From positions 175,821 through 239,820 of the forward strand of contig CAZGFD010000003.1 in the NCBI GenBank assembly GCA_964525045.1: a stretch of 64,000 bases of DNA, read 5' to 3'. Numbering within the stretch: the stretch's first letter is position 1; each line of letters opens with the position of its first letter. Both the position numbers and the translations under genes were made by a program. This stretch comes from G020348185 sp964525045 (GTDB taxonomy: Bacteria > Nitrospirota > Nitrospiria > Nitrospirales > UBA8639). Below the pieces are notes generated by a model. It made no database searches. It was given only the letters and a program-made list of their open reading frames with translations, and had not been told where the DNA came from. Below, one piece after another: positions 8,901 through 18,765 of this stretch.

Positions 8901-9911
8901 TCACCCCTTGATAAACTGGTGGACCTTTTGTCGAATAATCTCTCTACTAAAGGCAGGCGTTAAAAGGGATTGAATATACTTGTTGGTTACCTTCTTGTTT
9001 GCTTGAACGTGATGACGTTTTTTCCACATCTTTGGTAGCAACCGTAGTGCATCCCTCTTTGCCAGAAAAAAAGCCTTCCATTTCCCCAGCCGAAGGCAGA
9101 GGTAACAAAATGATCCGAGTTCTTGGATAAGTTTATGGTGAGCATATCGGAGCATTAAGCCAGTTGGCATATTTTTGATCCAGAGAAACTCCAAGTTTCT
9201 CACGTGATAATACACATGCAGATCGCTCATTCTTCCGATAGTGGCATTGACCTGATGATAGACAATAGCCTTTGGAACATAAGTACATTTCCAGCCCCGG
9301 AGCTGAGCCCGAAAATTTAAATCCGTATCCTCATCGTTAAAAAAGAAATCGACGTCCAGAAATCCGATATCATCTAACATCTTCCTTCGATAAAGACAGG
9401 CTGCTGCAGAAGCTCCAAATACTGACTCTTGCTCTTGGTAAAGACCGGGATCTTGATTTAATCCTCGCTTAAATCCTACCCCCCATGTCGTGAGGCCATC
9501 CCCTGCGGACTCGAGTTGTCCCGTAGCATTGAGAATAAGTTTTGAGGAGCAAATTCCGACAACCGGATCCTGAAGCATTGGTTGAATAAGGTTTTCAAGC
9601 CAATTCCGGTCGACATGCGTGTCATTATTGAGTAAGGCAATGTACTCCCCTTGAGCGATTTCCAACCCTTTAATGTTTCCGCCTGCAAAGCCGGTGTTTT
9701 CCGGAAGCTCAATAAGTTTAATATGAGAATATTGTTGTTTGAGAAAATCGCAAGAGCCGTCAGTGGACCCATTATCGACAATAATGATTTCAAGAGGCGA
9801 GTAGGTTTGGTCTCTAAGAGTCGCCAAGCAGTCCTCCAACCAAGGTCGCCCGTTCCAATTCACCACTATAAGACTGACAAGCGGGTTATCACAAAATGCA
9901 AAATTGTTCAT
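8901..9911 (-). CDS. GT2-family glycosyltransferase
   Basis: A 336-residue GT-A-fold inverting glycosyltransferase, resembling rhamnosyltransferases of the WsaE/RfbF type. It shows VSLIVVNWNGRPWLEDCL at the N-terminus, EIIIVDNGSTDGS, ENTGFAGGN and the metal-binding LLNNDTHVD. An ED-type acceptor motif FFFNDEDTDLNFR lies near residue 190. It is transcribed towards the GT4/sugar-transferase pair. Its role in the surface-glycan locus is inferred from position. Confidence 0.9.
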   Translation of the reverse strand: MNNFAFCDNPLVSLIVVNWNGRPWLEDCLATLRDQTYSPLEIIIVDNGSTDGSCDFLKQQYSHIKLIELPENTGFAGGNIKGLEIAQGEYIALLNNDTHVDRNWLENLIQPMLQDPVVGICSSKLILNATGQLESAGDGLTTWGVGFKRGLNQDPGLYQEQESVFGASAAACLYRRKMLDDIGFLDVDFFFNDEDTDLNFRAQLRGWKCTYVPKAIVYHQVNATIGRMSDLHVYYHVRNLEFLWIKNMPTGLMLRYAHHKLIQELGSFCYLCLRLGKWKAFFLAKRDALRLLPKMWKKRHHVQANKKVTNKYIQSLLTPAFSREIIRQKVHQFIKG

Positions 9912-10565
9912 AAATCCCTCTAACTTTCTGGAAAGTACCTTTTTACTCGAGGGAAAAACCGATGGCCATCGTCATTGGGTGAACTCAGTAAAATCTGTTT
10001 TCCTCAGTACCGAACAGAGGGTTGGGGTCCGTCTCGACTGGGAATTCGGTTTCATCAGGAAAGAGTAGTGTCAGGTGCCTATCATTATCTTGTTCTAAGC
10101 TAACCTCTTGCCTTCTATTCATCAACCAAGAACAGATAAGTGCAGGCCATCAACACAAACATATCGATTAATTTCCATATTAGGTAAGGCGTACCCAGAA
10201 AAACTTATTCCATTGCCTTATGAAGGAAATTCAGAAATCTTTGGTCATTGGGGGTTAAACCGATTCAGACCCGGACGGTTCTTATGAAAATGAATGTGGA
10301 AACACCCAGGGATTTAATAAGGGAGATAGGGCAGAAAGAAACAAACTTCTTTATAATGAGCGCCGCGTTTTTTGAACCGGCGAAATACACTTCCGTTGCC
10401 AGGACATTAAAGTAACGAAATACCTCAAAGCCTCAGTCCTTGATAATCTTTTTTTAATTTCCATCCAAAATTTGTGTGAAAAAGTTGCGCCCCAAATCCG
10501 CAGGAGGAGATTGGGCAGTGTCAAACGGCCTGAGTTTGGTTCGAAGTTGAAGATGAATATGGCTC
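9912..10565. other. 650-bp intergenic region in the polysaccharide locus
   Basis: No convincing coding frame, RNA gene or repeat was seen on either strand. The stretch separates two minus-strand genes and is longer than other gaps in this locus, so it may hold the promoter of the GT2 gene and eroded sequence. Confidence 0.4.
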
Positions 10566-11810
10566 TTATTTTTTAGTAGATAGAATAAATTTGGCTATTC
10601 TATCAGCAAAAATATTATAACCTTCCGAATTGACATGGCAACAGGCATCAATATATAGGGATTGATTCTGGTCTGCATACGTCATGGTGAGATCTTTGAA
10701 TTTGATACCCTTCTTCTTAAGATCATCACTTGATTTCTGCAATACCGGATAGACCTCCTGGACAATTCTTTTAAAACTTTCTGAGATAACAGCTACTTTT
10801 CTTTCCTCTGCGGTTAGAGGTTTACTCCCCGGCAAATATTGATTGGGTTGCAAAAAATGATAGTATTGAATATCGTTGGCTTTGCTTAAAGCGTTCATTT
10901 GAATCGAGCTTCTCTTCCAAATGTTTGCCAATTCTTGATAAAGATCGCGACCTTCAAGATTCAGATTCGGTCCTGTACTAACATAACTGCTGGTCGTCGG
11001 CTCAGTGCGTAAGGCCCGGTCATTAATTTCATTAATCTTTTTTTCAATCAGATTATCAATGAGTTGCCATATTAAGTTTAGTGTAAAACTGCTGCTGAAC
11101 GTTTCGGAATGAAAAATTTTGGCGATTTGAACACGCCTGTTTCGATAATGCTTCCCCTCCACAATCAGATTGAAAAAGTCAGGATCAGACATAGGAGCTA
11201 CGCGAATGGACCATAACCTGGGGAAGAAGGGATTAGTATTTTTGGGAATGTTTTCTAAAACTGGCAGTGTAGCTTCATTAAAACCGTCGATATTAATCAG
11301 AATATCGAACTCTGCCCCCAAGCTAAGAAAGTAGTTCAGTGTCATCAATTGTTGAGGTTGCTTATAACCACCTGCCGCCAATCGAATAGGTACAATCTCT
11401 TTATTTTTAAAAGCTTCATCTTGTTTCAGTCGATCAATTAAAGTTCCCATACCTGCGACAAAGGTTCCCCAAGCAAAGGAACCGCCAACAATACCAAGGA
11501 TAACTTTATTTTCCCCCTTTTTTTGAATGGGACTAAGGGTATTTCTAAAACCCAATTGGTCGGCAGGAGTCGGATCATTATAAACGAAACCCAAATATGG
11601 ATGGAGTATATCTAGTTTTAAAAAATTTGGAATTTCCCGGTCAATTTGAGTCTTAAAACTTCCAGAATTTTCTATGATGACCTGTTGATCTTCCAGGATA
11701 GCCTTTCTTGAGAAATGTGTATTCTTGATTGATAAAACGGTAAAAGAAAATAATTCAATGATGAAAATGCAAAGGAAAAATGTAATTAACACATAAAGAA
11801 GTTTTTTCAT
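10566..11810 (-). CDS. Membrane-anchored SGNH-hydrolase-like protein
   Basis: A 414-residue protein with one N-terminal transmembrane or signal-anchor segment (residues about 3-30) and a large exported domain. The exported part has degenerate SGNH blocks: GIVGGSFAWGTF near residue 110 (block I position, GGS in place of GDS) and DACCHVNSEGYN near residue 390 (block V, Asp and His retained). Such proteins in surface-polysaccharide loci often add or remove acyl groups. Whether this one is catalytic is uncertain because block I is atypical. Lys/Asn/Ile-rich codon use gives it a more AT-rich look than the neighbouring glycosyltransferases. Confidence 0.65.
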   Translation of the reverse strand: MKKLLYVLITFFLCIFIIELFSFTVLSIKNTHFSRKAILEDQQVIIENSGSFKTQIDREIPNFLKLDILHPYLGFVYNDPTPADQLGFRNTLSPIQKKGENKVILGIVGGSFAWGTFVAGMGTLIDRLKQDEAFKNKEIVPIRLAAGGYKQPQQLMTLNYFLSLGAEFDILINIDGFNEATLPVLENIPKNTNPFFPRLWSIRVAPMSDPDFFNLIVEGKHYRNRRVQIAKIFHSETFSSSFTLNLIWQLIDNLIEKKINEINDRALRTEPTTSSYVSTGPNLNLEGRDLYQELANIWKRSSIQMNALSKANDIQYYHFLQPNQYLPGSKPLTAEERKVAVISESFKRIVQEVYPVLQKSSDDLKKKGIKFKDLTMTYADQNQSLYIDACCHVNSEGYNIFADRIAKFILSTKK

Positions 11811-11846
11811 TTAGTTTCAGACCATCTTTTTTAGGTTTATATATGA

Positions 11847-12217
11847 TGACCCCTCCCCCAAATTGGACCAGCGTTCGTTAGAATATCGGCACGGCTGAGA
11901 CCGTGTTTTCTGGCTTTTGTTCTGCAAAATTCTTCGGCCTCAGATTTGCCATGGACCCATGCGGCCGGCACTCGTTTTAATCAATGCGCCACCGCCATTT
12001 TCCCATATTTCACCCGCCATAGATAGTACGTCTGCTCGCTGACTCCCAATTTGCCGGGGACTTGGGCAATGGGCGCCCCGGCCTCCACTTGCCGCACCGC
12101 CGTCGCAATGTGTTCATCCGAGCACTTGGATTTTTTCGTCCGCTCCCCCTTTCTTTGTGGTCCCAGCGTAACAGATTATTCACGTTTCGCTGGTCCGGTT
12201 TTCTGGGAGAACGCTAC
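11847..12217 (-). mobile_element. Internally deleted IS3-family element (copy 2)
   Basis: A 370-bp remnant of the same element as at 14204-15142, in the same orientation. Minus-strand translation gives an OrfA start region (helix-turn-helix with APIAQVPGKLGVSEQTYY), which then jumps directly into the last part of OrfB (relic of the RIDYYEQRPHGS segment). The catalytic core is gone and the OrfA start codon is mutated. The ends share a terminal motif of the TGAC...AAA..GGACC type as imperfect inverted repeats. It cannot move by itself. Confidence 0.8.
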
Positions 12218-12251
12218 ATCCTTGTCGTACTCAATGATTGTTACGCCATGT

Positions 12252-14018
12252 TTAGGCCTTGGGCACTTTAATGTTGCGTGCAAACTGGCACACCTCACCA
12301 TCTTTATAGGCAAAAAAATCTAGCTCGTCCCCCGGATGAGATCGGACCAACCCAATAAAGCCAGCCCGGTTCGTTTCAGTCAGTAGCCGATCAATCCAAC
12401 TTGCGTTTAAAACTTTTTCCACATCAGGGCGTTTAATACCCGTTGTTGCCAGTCCTACCACCACCCCTGAAGAATCGGTGATAATTATCCAATGAGCATT
12501 TCGTTCACTATTGGGCCCAAGTCTTGCCCAACCTTTTGGGATATCAAACTCAATGTCACCTTCTCGATTAACGAAAGAATCAACATATCCGATGCATTGA
12601 GGTTCAGATGCGGTTGACTGAGAACTCAGAGCAGGAGGAGGAAAGATCTGACCCAACCAATTGAAGACGTTGAGGGGGGAGGTATGTCCGTGATGCTGAA
12701 TAAAATAGGGCCAAACATAATCATTGATGGGGTGTGTAGTTGGATATAATCCGCGATGAAGGGGTTTGGTATCAAATGCTGTGGCTATCGCACCTTCTCT
12801 GATCAGAAACTGTCTCCACTGTAAGGCTTCGAGGTTAAAAACATATGAGCTTGCGGATAGCCCAAGGGTACTAAACAGAAATGCGGCGAGGGCCACCTTC
12901 TGACCGAGAGCTTGAATTGGTGGGCGAATCTGAAATAAACCGGGGATTGCAAGGATATAAAGGGTTGGAATGATTTGATACCTTGAATCGACCCCACTAT
13001 TAACAGTCACTCTGCCTAATGCCGTGAGCAACCCCACCCCAAGACAATACAGACAGATCAGAAGGCTTCGAATGTGTTGATCATCAATGATCCGGCGGCG
13101 CACGTAAACTTGGAAACTGGCATAAGTCAAGACGGCCAGCATGATATATCCCAATATACGACCGAGGGAAACATCAAGCCCCGCACCGACAAACACACCC
13201 CCGATCAGAAGTGAGGCATAATTGATCAATGCCTTGGGATTTGAAAGTGATGCGATTGGGTCACTATGGGTGGGAAGAATTGTGTAGTGGGTGTAATACA
13301 GAGCAATTGTACCAATACTCCCAATCAGAATGGTGAGATATCCTTTCCAGGGCCATCTGGACAAGACTCCATGAATCAACAATACCGGCCAGACAACAAG
13401 ACCGTATCCAAAACTAAATGTGGCACAGAAACCCAAAAAACTGCAAAGAAGTGCCTGTCCAACTTGATGGGACCTGCTTCTTTTAGGAATAAGTACTGCC
13501 GCTGAGAGTGCGAGCACAGAAAAGAGTACCGAAGTGTATACGTGGATCTGCTTGGGAAAGACAAGATTTTCGTAATGCAGAGGGGATAACATTAGGGCAC
13601 TAGCACAAATGGTTATCGCCAAGGACGTCATTGAAGGAGGGCAACAGCGCAACTTGCTCCAGCCCGTAACGAAGACGGCTGTCAATATGGCAAAGATCAG
13701 GATCAATAATTGTGGCAATAACCCATAAGAATCAAAAAACTTAAAATCCAAGCCCCAAATAATCATGGGGAGAACGGGTCGATGTTCATTGTCGACAAAA
13801 TTAAACACCTCAGGGGATAACCAAACCGGAGGTGTCTCACCGACCCCCTTAAGCAAAAAATAAATGACCCAAATCATATCCATAAAAGGTACAATGTCTT
13901 TGTTGGCAACCATGAAAATGAAAGACCCGATGCTCAAAAAGAGCCCAAAGACAAAAGAAAGTCGAATCATCCAGGTATAAGAGTTATGAAAGGTCAGGAT
14001 ATTTTTCATGTTGCTCAA
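12252..14018 (-). CDS. Polytopic membrane protein with C-terminal soluble domain
   Basis: A 588-residue protein with roughly ten transmembrane helices in residues about 15-410. The first is followed by NKDIVPFMDMIWVIYFLLKG, and later segments include LLCSFLGFCATFSFGYGLVV and YIMLAVLTYASFQVYV. A non-membrane C-terminal domain occupies about residues 450-588. The topology and locus suggest a GT-C-like glycosyltransferase or another envelope-glycan membrane protein. No catalytic motif is recognised, so function is not assigned. Two relics of one insertion sequence lie on either side (11847-12217 and 14204-15142), so the gene may have arrived or been rearranged with them. Confidence 0.75.
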   Translation of the reverse strand: MSNMKNILTFHNSYTWMIRLSFVFGLFLSIGSFIFMVANKDIVPFMDMIWVIYFLLKGVGETPPVWLSPEVFNFVDNEHRPVLPMIIWGLDFKFFDSYGLLPQLLILIFAILTAVFVTGWSKLRCCPPSMTSLAITICASALMLSPLHYENLVFPKQIHVYTSVLFSVLALSAAVLIPKRSRSHQVGQALLCSFLGFCATFSFGYGLVVWPVLLIHGVLSRWPWKGYLTILIGSIGTIALYYTHYTILPTHSDPIASLSNPKALINYASLLIGGVFVGAGLDVSLGRILGYIMLAVLTYASFQVYVRRRIIDDQHIRSLLICLYCLGVGLLTALGRVTVNSGVDSRYQIIPTLYILAIPGLFQIRPPIQALGQKVALAAFLFSTLGLSASSYVFNLEALQWRQFLIREGAIATAFDTKPLHRGLYPTTHPINDYVWPYFIQHHGHTSPLNVFNWLGQIFPPPALSSQSTASEPQCIGYVDSFVNREGDIEFDIPKGWARLGPNSERNAHWIIITDSSGVVVGLATTGIKRPDVEKVLNASWIDRLLTETNRAGFIGLVRSHPGDELDFFAYKDGEVCQFARNIKVPKA

Positions 14019-14236
14019 ACCAGATGTGCAAAAAAAGAATAGAAGCTATTCAATGTGTCTTCCCCATTGTGCAAATGCGTTCTTTCTTTGAATATTCCTT
14101 TATTCCCATCGTTCCTCCAAGGTTGGAGGTAGTTTCCCAAACCCTGCTGGTTCTCCCTTTTCTAGCCCCGTTGGAGAGCGAGATTTCTGACTGGTTGACC
14201 CCTCAGACCCCTCCCCAACAACCGAGCCAACGGCCA

Positions 14237-14790
14237 TTAAAGATTCTGCACGGCTGAGATGCTCTTTTCTGCTTCGTTTTGTGTAAATTCCCTGTGGGGC
14301 AGGTTCCCCAAGGAGCCATGCGGCCGCTGTTCATAATAGTCGATGCGTCACCGTTCAATCTTCCTCCGTGAATCATGTAACGAGAGAAACACGTGCGCAT
14401 TCAAACATTCACCTCGAAATTGGCCATTGAAACTCTCAATGACCACATTTTCTACGGGTTTCCCGGTGCGAATGAAATTCAGCTTGACCCCATGTGCGTA
14501 CGTCCTCGCAGCAAGGGCCATCGAGGTGAATTCGCTGCCATGATCCATGGTCATCATTTTCGGGTAGCCCGTCTGATTGCTGACCCTCTCTAAGGCCTGC
14601 ACCACCTTGGTCCCGGTGAGGGTATAATCCACCTCTATTATTAGACACTCCCGAGTCAAGGAACCAATGACCGTCAGCGCTCGAATCCGCCGCCCATCCA
14701 GCAACGTATCCGCCTCAAAATCCTTACTCCAGCGGTCCTCTCGTTCCGTGGGGATGGAGGAGAGAATGCGGAGCTGAATCGCGCGTTTTC
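14237..14790 (-). pseudogene. IS3-family transposase OrfB (integrase core), broken
   Basis: The DDE integrase core is recognisable: WSKDFEADTLLDGRR (first Asp), MTMDHGSEFTSMAL (second Asp) and VIESFNGQFRGECLN (Glu). The frame runs to a TGA after SRRKIER, where relatives have a Trp codon. The same frame then continues with RIDYYEQRPHGSLGN and ends at TAA 14237-14239. The segment normally preceding WSKDF is missing, so the protein lacks its N-terminal third. Inactive. Confidence 0.85.
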
Positions 14791-14821
14791 GGGCCCGCTT
14801 TAGAGCTTTGTTGTGAGCACC

Positions 14822-15070
14822 TCATGGAACATCACTTTGTCCAGCAACAGATCGGCCAGCAGTTGCTTCATTCTCCGATTTTCCTCCTCCAACAGCCTCA
14901 GTCGACGAATCTCGGTCACCTCCATCTGGTGTACTTCTTCCGTCACCGATAGTACGTCTCCTCGCTGACCCCAGTTTGCGGGTGACTTGGGCAATGGGCG
15001 CCTCTGCCTTCACGTGCCGTAAGGCTGTCGCAATGTGTTCTTCCCAATACTTCGATTTTTTCATCCGCAC
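14822..15070 (-). pseudogene. IS3-family transposase OrfA, frameshifted
   Basis: It starts MRMKKSKYWEEHIATALRHV, followed by the helix-turn-helix region APIAQVTRKLG. In the open frame the sequence then becomes nonsense. One frame over, GVSEETYYR, a TGA in place of Trp, and RKKYTRWR continue the OrfA match. A third frame carries the leucine-zipper part RRLRLLEEENRRMKQLL, ending in KVMFHEVLTTKL. OrfA therefore has at least one frameshift and one nonsense change. Confidence 0.8.
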
Positions 15071-15219
15071 TCCCTTTCGCTTGGAGCCCAGCCTAGCAGA
15101 AATTTCCCGCTTTCTCGGGTCCGGTTTTCTGTGAGAACGTCAAAAGCCCTAAACTAGTCATGACTCTTGTTACCATATTATGGGCTTGTGGTAGTCTATT
15201 CGCTTAAATAGGAGAACTC

Positions 15220-16029
15220 ATGAAAAAATTGACCCGCGCGTTATACCAATTGCTAAAGGCATCCAAGAAAAGTCAGGTTAATAAGTTGGATTCTAAAATG
15301 ATGTACTCGAACCTGGTAGAGACTCTCAAAAAAGAATGCAACACCGACCAATCCATGAAACTAGCTGTGGGAGGGGAATTTGAAGCAATCGGGATTTTGG
15401 AGCTTGAGACACTCAAATATTTCGGTTTGAAAGAAGATTCCTATGTTATTGATATTGGATGCGGTTCTGGAAGATTAGCGAAACCGTTGTCTCAGTATCT
15501 AAAAGGTAAGTATTTGGGGATTGATATTGTACCCGAACTTATCAGCTATGCCCGTCAGATTGTTGGGAAACCTGACTGGAGATTTGAGGTAGCAGAAGGT
15601 TTAAGCATCCCTGAAAAAGATGGAACAGGTGACTTTGTCTGCTTCTTCTCAGTATTCACACATCTTCTCCACGAACAATCGTATGTTTATTTACAAGAAG
15701 CCAAGCGGGTGTTAAAACCCCAGGGAAAGATCGTCTTTTCCTTTTTAGACTTTAATGTTCCGTCTCACTGGAATGTTTTTAAGTGCAATATCAATGACCT
15801 GCAATTCAACTCACACCCACTGAACATGTTTTTCTGTAAAGATGCAATTCAGATTTGGGCTGAACACCTTGGACTTGAGGTCCAGATTATTCAAGATGGT
15901 GATAAACCTTTTATCCCCCTCTCCGAACCCGTTGCCTTTGAAAGTGGTGCCGTAATGGAGAAAGTGGGCACTATTGGTCAATCCACATGTGTGCTACAAA
16001 AAAGTTGTGATCCTGACCTTTCGAATTGA
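15220..16029 (+). CDS. Class I SAM-dependent methyltransferase
   Basis: A 269-residue methyltransferase with the SAM-binding motif VIDIGCGSGRLAKPL (around residue 80), an acidic loop GIDIVPELI and a motif IV-like region GDFVCFFSVFTH. A post-II region EAKRVLKPQGKIVFSF follows. The start is supported by AGGAGA eight bases upstream. Within the surface-glycan locus it probably methylates a sugar or related metabolite. It stands alone on the plus strand between the IS relic and a convergent multidomain methyltransferase gene. Confidence 0.88.
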   Translation: MKKLTRALYQLLKASKKSQVNKLDSKMMYSNLVETLKKECNTDQSMKLAVGGEFEAIGILELETLKYFGLKEDSYVIDIGCGSGRLAKPLSQYLKGKYLGIDIVPELISYARQIVGKPDWRFEVAEGLSIPEKDGTGDFVCFFSVFTHLLHEQSYVYLQEAKRVLKPQGKIVFSFLDFNVPSHWNVFKCNINDLQFNSHPLNMFFCKDAIQIWAEHLGLEVQIIQDGDKPFIPLSEPVAFESGAVMEKVGTIGQSTCVLQKSCDPDLSN

Positions 16030-16276
16030 ATAGTTGGGGTTCGACCCACGTCGCCATTTGAATTCAATGGCCCAGCACCTCTTGGAACTTTCGAATCGCT
16101 TCCTCCCCTACTGCAACTAACTGGTAAGAGGGGCCGGATAGTATGACCAATGGCAGGCGTGGAAATCCCCGCTTTGAACCTTGTTTTTTTTGACAAATGT
16201 GAGAAAAGGGAAAAAGATATTTCCTGTCAAGAAAGTGGCAATCTCCAGGGTTATTACCTCGGCCTGGCATCTCAAT

Positions 16277-18625
16277 CTAAGCGGGATATGTGGTATCCAA
16301 TATATCAGTAATGTTCATATCCCATGATAAGTTACTCGCCGAAGGCCCGATTTTTCTGGCTAACGCGGTTATGCCAAGATGAGCAGGGTGCTTGTGCATA
16401 TTTATCATTGGTGGTTCATAACCGTAAGGAACGATGGAAGCCGGAAGCCCCTCGCTGCATTGAATAATCTCAAATCCGGTTTTTCGATTCAGTAACACGT
16501 TAAATGATCCCTTACCATACCTCCAAAAGTCCCAGGGCAATTCATGGGGTGGCCAAGCCGGATGAGTACTGACAAACAGTATCCCCCCGTCCTTCATAAC
16601 TTTATTGATTTCAAGTATAGCTTTCCACGGCATGGCGAAATGTTCGAATGAGGAGAGTGAGAATACAAAGTCAAAATAACCCTGTTCCAGTTTCTCGGAG
16701 AGATGATGCACATCTCCGACCACATCCACGGCCTCCCCGGGACGAATATCAAAGCCGGTGTATTCCCCACGACTAAAGTGAGATTTAGCCAATGAATGTC
16801 TAGACCCGACTTCAAGAATGCGGCTATCATCGAGTTTATTGGCCTTCTCCACAAACAGCCTGAAATTTTCATGAAAGGGGTCGTTGGAGGTATCAAGTTG
16901 ATAGTATGGAGTATCAAACATATCTATGAACAGTTTTTTTCTGGGCAATGGCAGAGAAAGCAAATGAATGAATTGCTTGACCTTTTTCATCATCCATTGC
17001 GAATCAGGGGCCCTTTCATCAATACAGAGTGCAGTTGCGTTGTCATCCTCTCTTATCCTCTTTAAGAGTTCCATGCGATTCAAACTTTCAATAGAAAAAC
17101 CGTCGACGTTTTTTCCCAGAGTTACATAAAATTCACAGCCAGCAGTTCCAAATTCCTTTTTGATTCCAAAGCCGGTCAGGCCAAGGGCGTGCAGATCACC
17201 TATCAATAGGCGGAAGCTTGCAGGGGTAAATCGCCAGTTGTGAACATCGAAGTAGGTTTCATTCGTTCGGGCTAGGAGCCATAGCCTGGCGGCATCAGAA
17301 AAGTCAGTCCCAAACTCGAAATCGGTACGAATATCAGGACCCCAAGCAATTTGACCATTGGTTTTCGCATGTCTTGCACAATGATCGAACACCTTTCCAG
17401 GGCTAGGACGCGTCCTTTTCTGCTCAAACGCATCAAGAATCTCTCCCGTTGAAGTCGTGGCATGAAAATGATCGAAACAGTAACGCTTATCAGGAATGAT
17501 GAGTGAAAGCACACCGTGGGGTTTGAGCAACCTTTCACACCCCTCGAGGAATGAAATCATATCGGGAGTGTGCTCTATGACATGACTGGCAATAATCCAA
17601 TCGTAGCATTCCTCTTGACCGACGAGTACAGGAAGCGGTTCACCTTTCCAGACATAATCCACTTCCTCGATATCGTCAAGATTAACCCCATGCCCTTGGA
17701 ATTTCTCACGCAATTCTTCAGTGCTCACATGATCCAGGACATGAACATTGAACCCCTGCTTCTTCGGGGCCAGGGGATTGAAGCCGGGCCCGATTTCAAG
17801 ACCCAGACCGTTTTTGTCAATTAAACTCATGACCTTATCAAATCTGCTGAGGTGTGAAGGGGGAGCCGCTTTTTCTGACAGAGCCGAAGACGATTTCACG
17901 GCTCTTCGATAGGGTCGTTTTGCAACAGGAACAGGATGGAATCTGGAATCTGAGCGGTATTTACGCCCGAAAAAAAAGACACCACCTGATAGTTCTCCCT
18001 TGGATAGAATTCCTGAATCCAATTTTTCGAAACCGGAAAATAATTCCTCGATTCCAGACTTGGTCATATTAAAGAAACGGTTTTGATAAGCATCTAGCGA
18101 AGCTAAGTATCCCGTTTCTATATAGATCTTCCCGTTGTCAATCAAAACTTCCTGAACGTTGTCCACTACCAGAAAAGGATTGGGGAAATGCTCTAGGCCC
18201 GCCCCCGAAATTATTAAATTAATGGAATCCTTTTTGAAGGGCAGCGTTTCGGCGTCACCCACTACCTCCGCATGAGGGAAAGCGAACATATCGAATTTGA
18301 TCAAATTATCAATGAGGTCAGGATTGGTTCCACCGCTTAAATCAATGTTCGCATCGCCTCCGGTCTCTTCAATGATATTGCACCAATGTAGGTCGTATTC
18401 TCTTATGACGACTTCGCTCGGAAGGTACTCAAAGGCCTGGCCTGGGTGTAAGATCATGATCGGCGTTTCATGGAATAGAGGATAGACTTCACCGCACCCG
18501 CGGCATGTGATTTCTCTTCTCAATAAATTTAAATCGCCCGAAAAGCAATTTACGCACCTCAAGAGGGGAAAAATAAAATGCTCTAACTTTTCCCTTTTTT
18601 TCCTGAGTCTTTCGATTTCAGTCAT
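16277..18625 (-). CDS. Triple-methyltransferase fusion protein with N-terminal zinc ribbon
   Basis: A 782-residue protein that reads as three successive methyltransferase-like domains. An N-terminal zinc-binding segment has CVNC and CRGC knuckles (residues about 23-45). Domain 1 (about 60-230) has an ISGAGLEHFPNPF motif. Domain 2 (about 270-500) has LGLEIGPGFNPLAPKKQG and IASHVIEHTPDM. Domain 3 (about 600-760) has ILEVGSRHSLAKSHFS and FSLSSFEHFAMPWKAI. The EHxxxP-like motifs recur in all three, typical of glycan-locus methyltransferases. Substrates are unknown. Three fused domains could methylate several positions of one glycan, but this is inference. Confidence 0.82.
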   Translation of the reverse strand: MTEIERLRKKREKLEHFIFPLLRCVNCFSGDLNLLRREITCRGCGEVYPLFHETPIMILHPGQAFEYLPSEVVIREYDLHWCNIIEETGGDANIDLSGGTNPDLIDNLIKFDMFAFPHAEVVGDAETLPFKKDSINLIISGAGLEHFPNPFLVVDNVQEVLIDNGKIYIETGYLASLDAYQNRFFNMTKSGIEELFSGFEKLDSGILSKGELSGGVFFFGRKYRSDSRFHPVPVAKRPYRRAVKSSSALSEKAAPPSHLSRFDKVMSLIDKNGLGLEIGPGFNPLAPKKQGFNVHVLDHVSTEELREKFQGHGVNLDDIEEVDYVWKGEPLPVLVGQEECYDWIIASHVIEHTPDMISFLEGCERLLKPHGVLSLIIPDKRYCFDHFHATTSTGEILDAFEQKRTRPSPGKVFDHCARHAKTNGQIAWGPDIRTDFEFGTDFSDAARLWLLARTNETYFDVHNWRFTPASFRLLIGDLHALGLTGFGIKKEFGTAGCEFYVTLGKNVDGFSIESLNRMELLKRIREDDNATALCIDERAPDSQWMMKKVKQFIHLLSLPLPRKKLFIDMFDTPYYQLDTSNDPFHENFRLFVEKANKLDDSRILEVGSRHSLAKSHFSRGEYTGFDIRPGEAVDVVGDVHHLSEKLEQGYFDFVFSLSSFEHFAMPWKAILEINKVMKDGGILFVSTHPAWPPHELPWDFWRYGKGSFNVLLNRKTGFEIIQCSEGLPASIVPYGYEPPMINMHKHPAHLGITALARKIGPSASNLSWDMNITDILDTTYPA

Positions 18626-18765
18626 TCAATAGCACCTTGGAGGGTCGCACGTATTTCAGGTTTCCCAAGCTGAAACCCCAACTTAGTAAAATTTCTACGG
18701 GCCAGACAAATACCCTTATTCCCCCAAAACCTCCGATATCTATCGGTCGTAAAAGGACTAGGCGT

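Larger units (their letters stand above)
14204..15142 (-). mobile_element. Decayed IS3-family insertion sequence (copy 1)
   Basis: An IS3-family element read on the minus strand, with OrfA near 15070 and OrfB ending at 14237. Imperfect terminal inverted repeats can be aligned: the right end on the minus strand reads TGACGTTCTCAC and the left end on the plus strand GACCCCTCCCC, with a shared AAA..GGACC inside. OrfA and OrfB both carry TGG-to-TGA changes, and the N-terminal part of OrfB is deleted, so the element is dead. An even shorter copy lies at 11847-12217. Confidence 0.85.

Noticed and set aside
16064..16270. Minus-strand 68-codon frame after the methyltransferase gene
   Set aside because: The end LPLVILSGPSYQLVAVGEE looks protein-like, but there is no start signal and no family; at most a relic.
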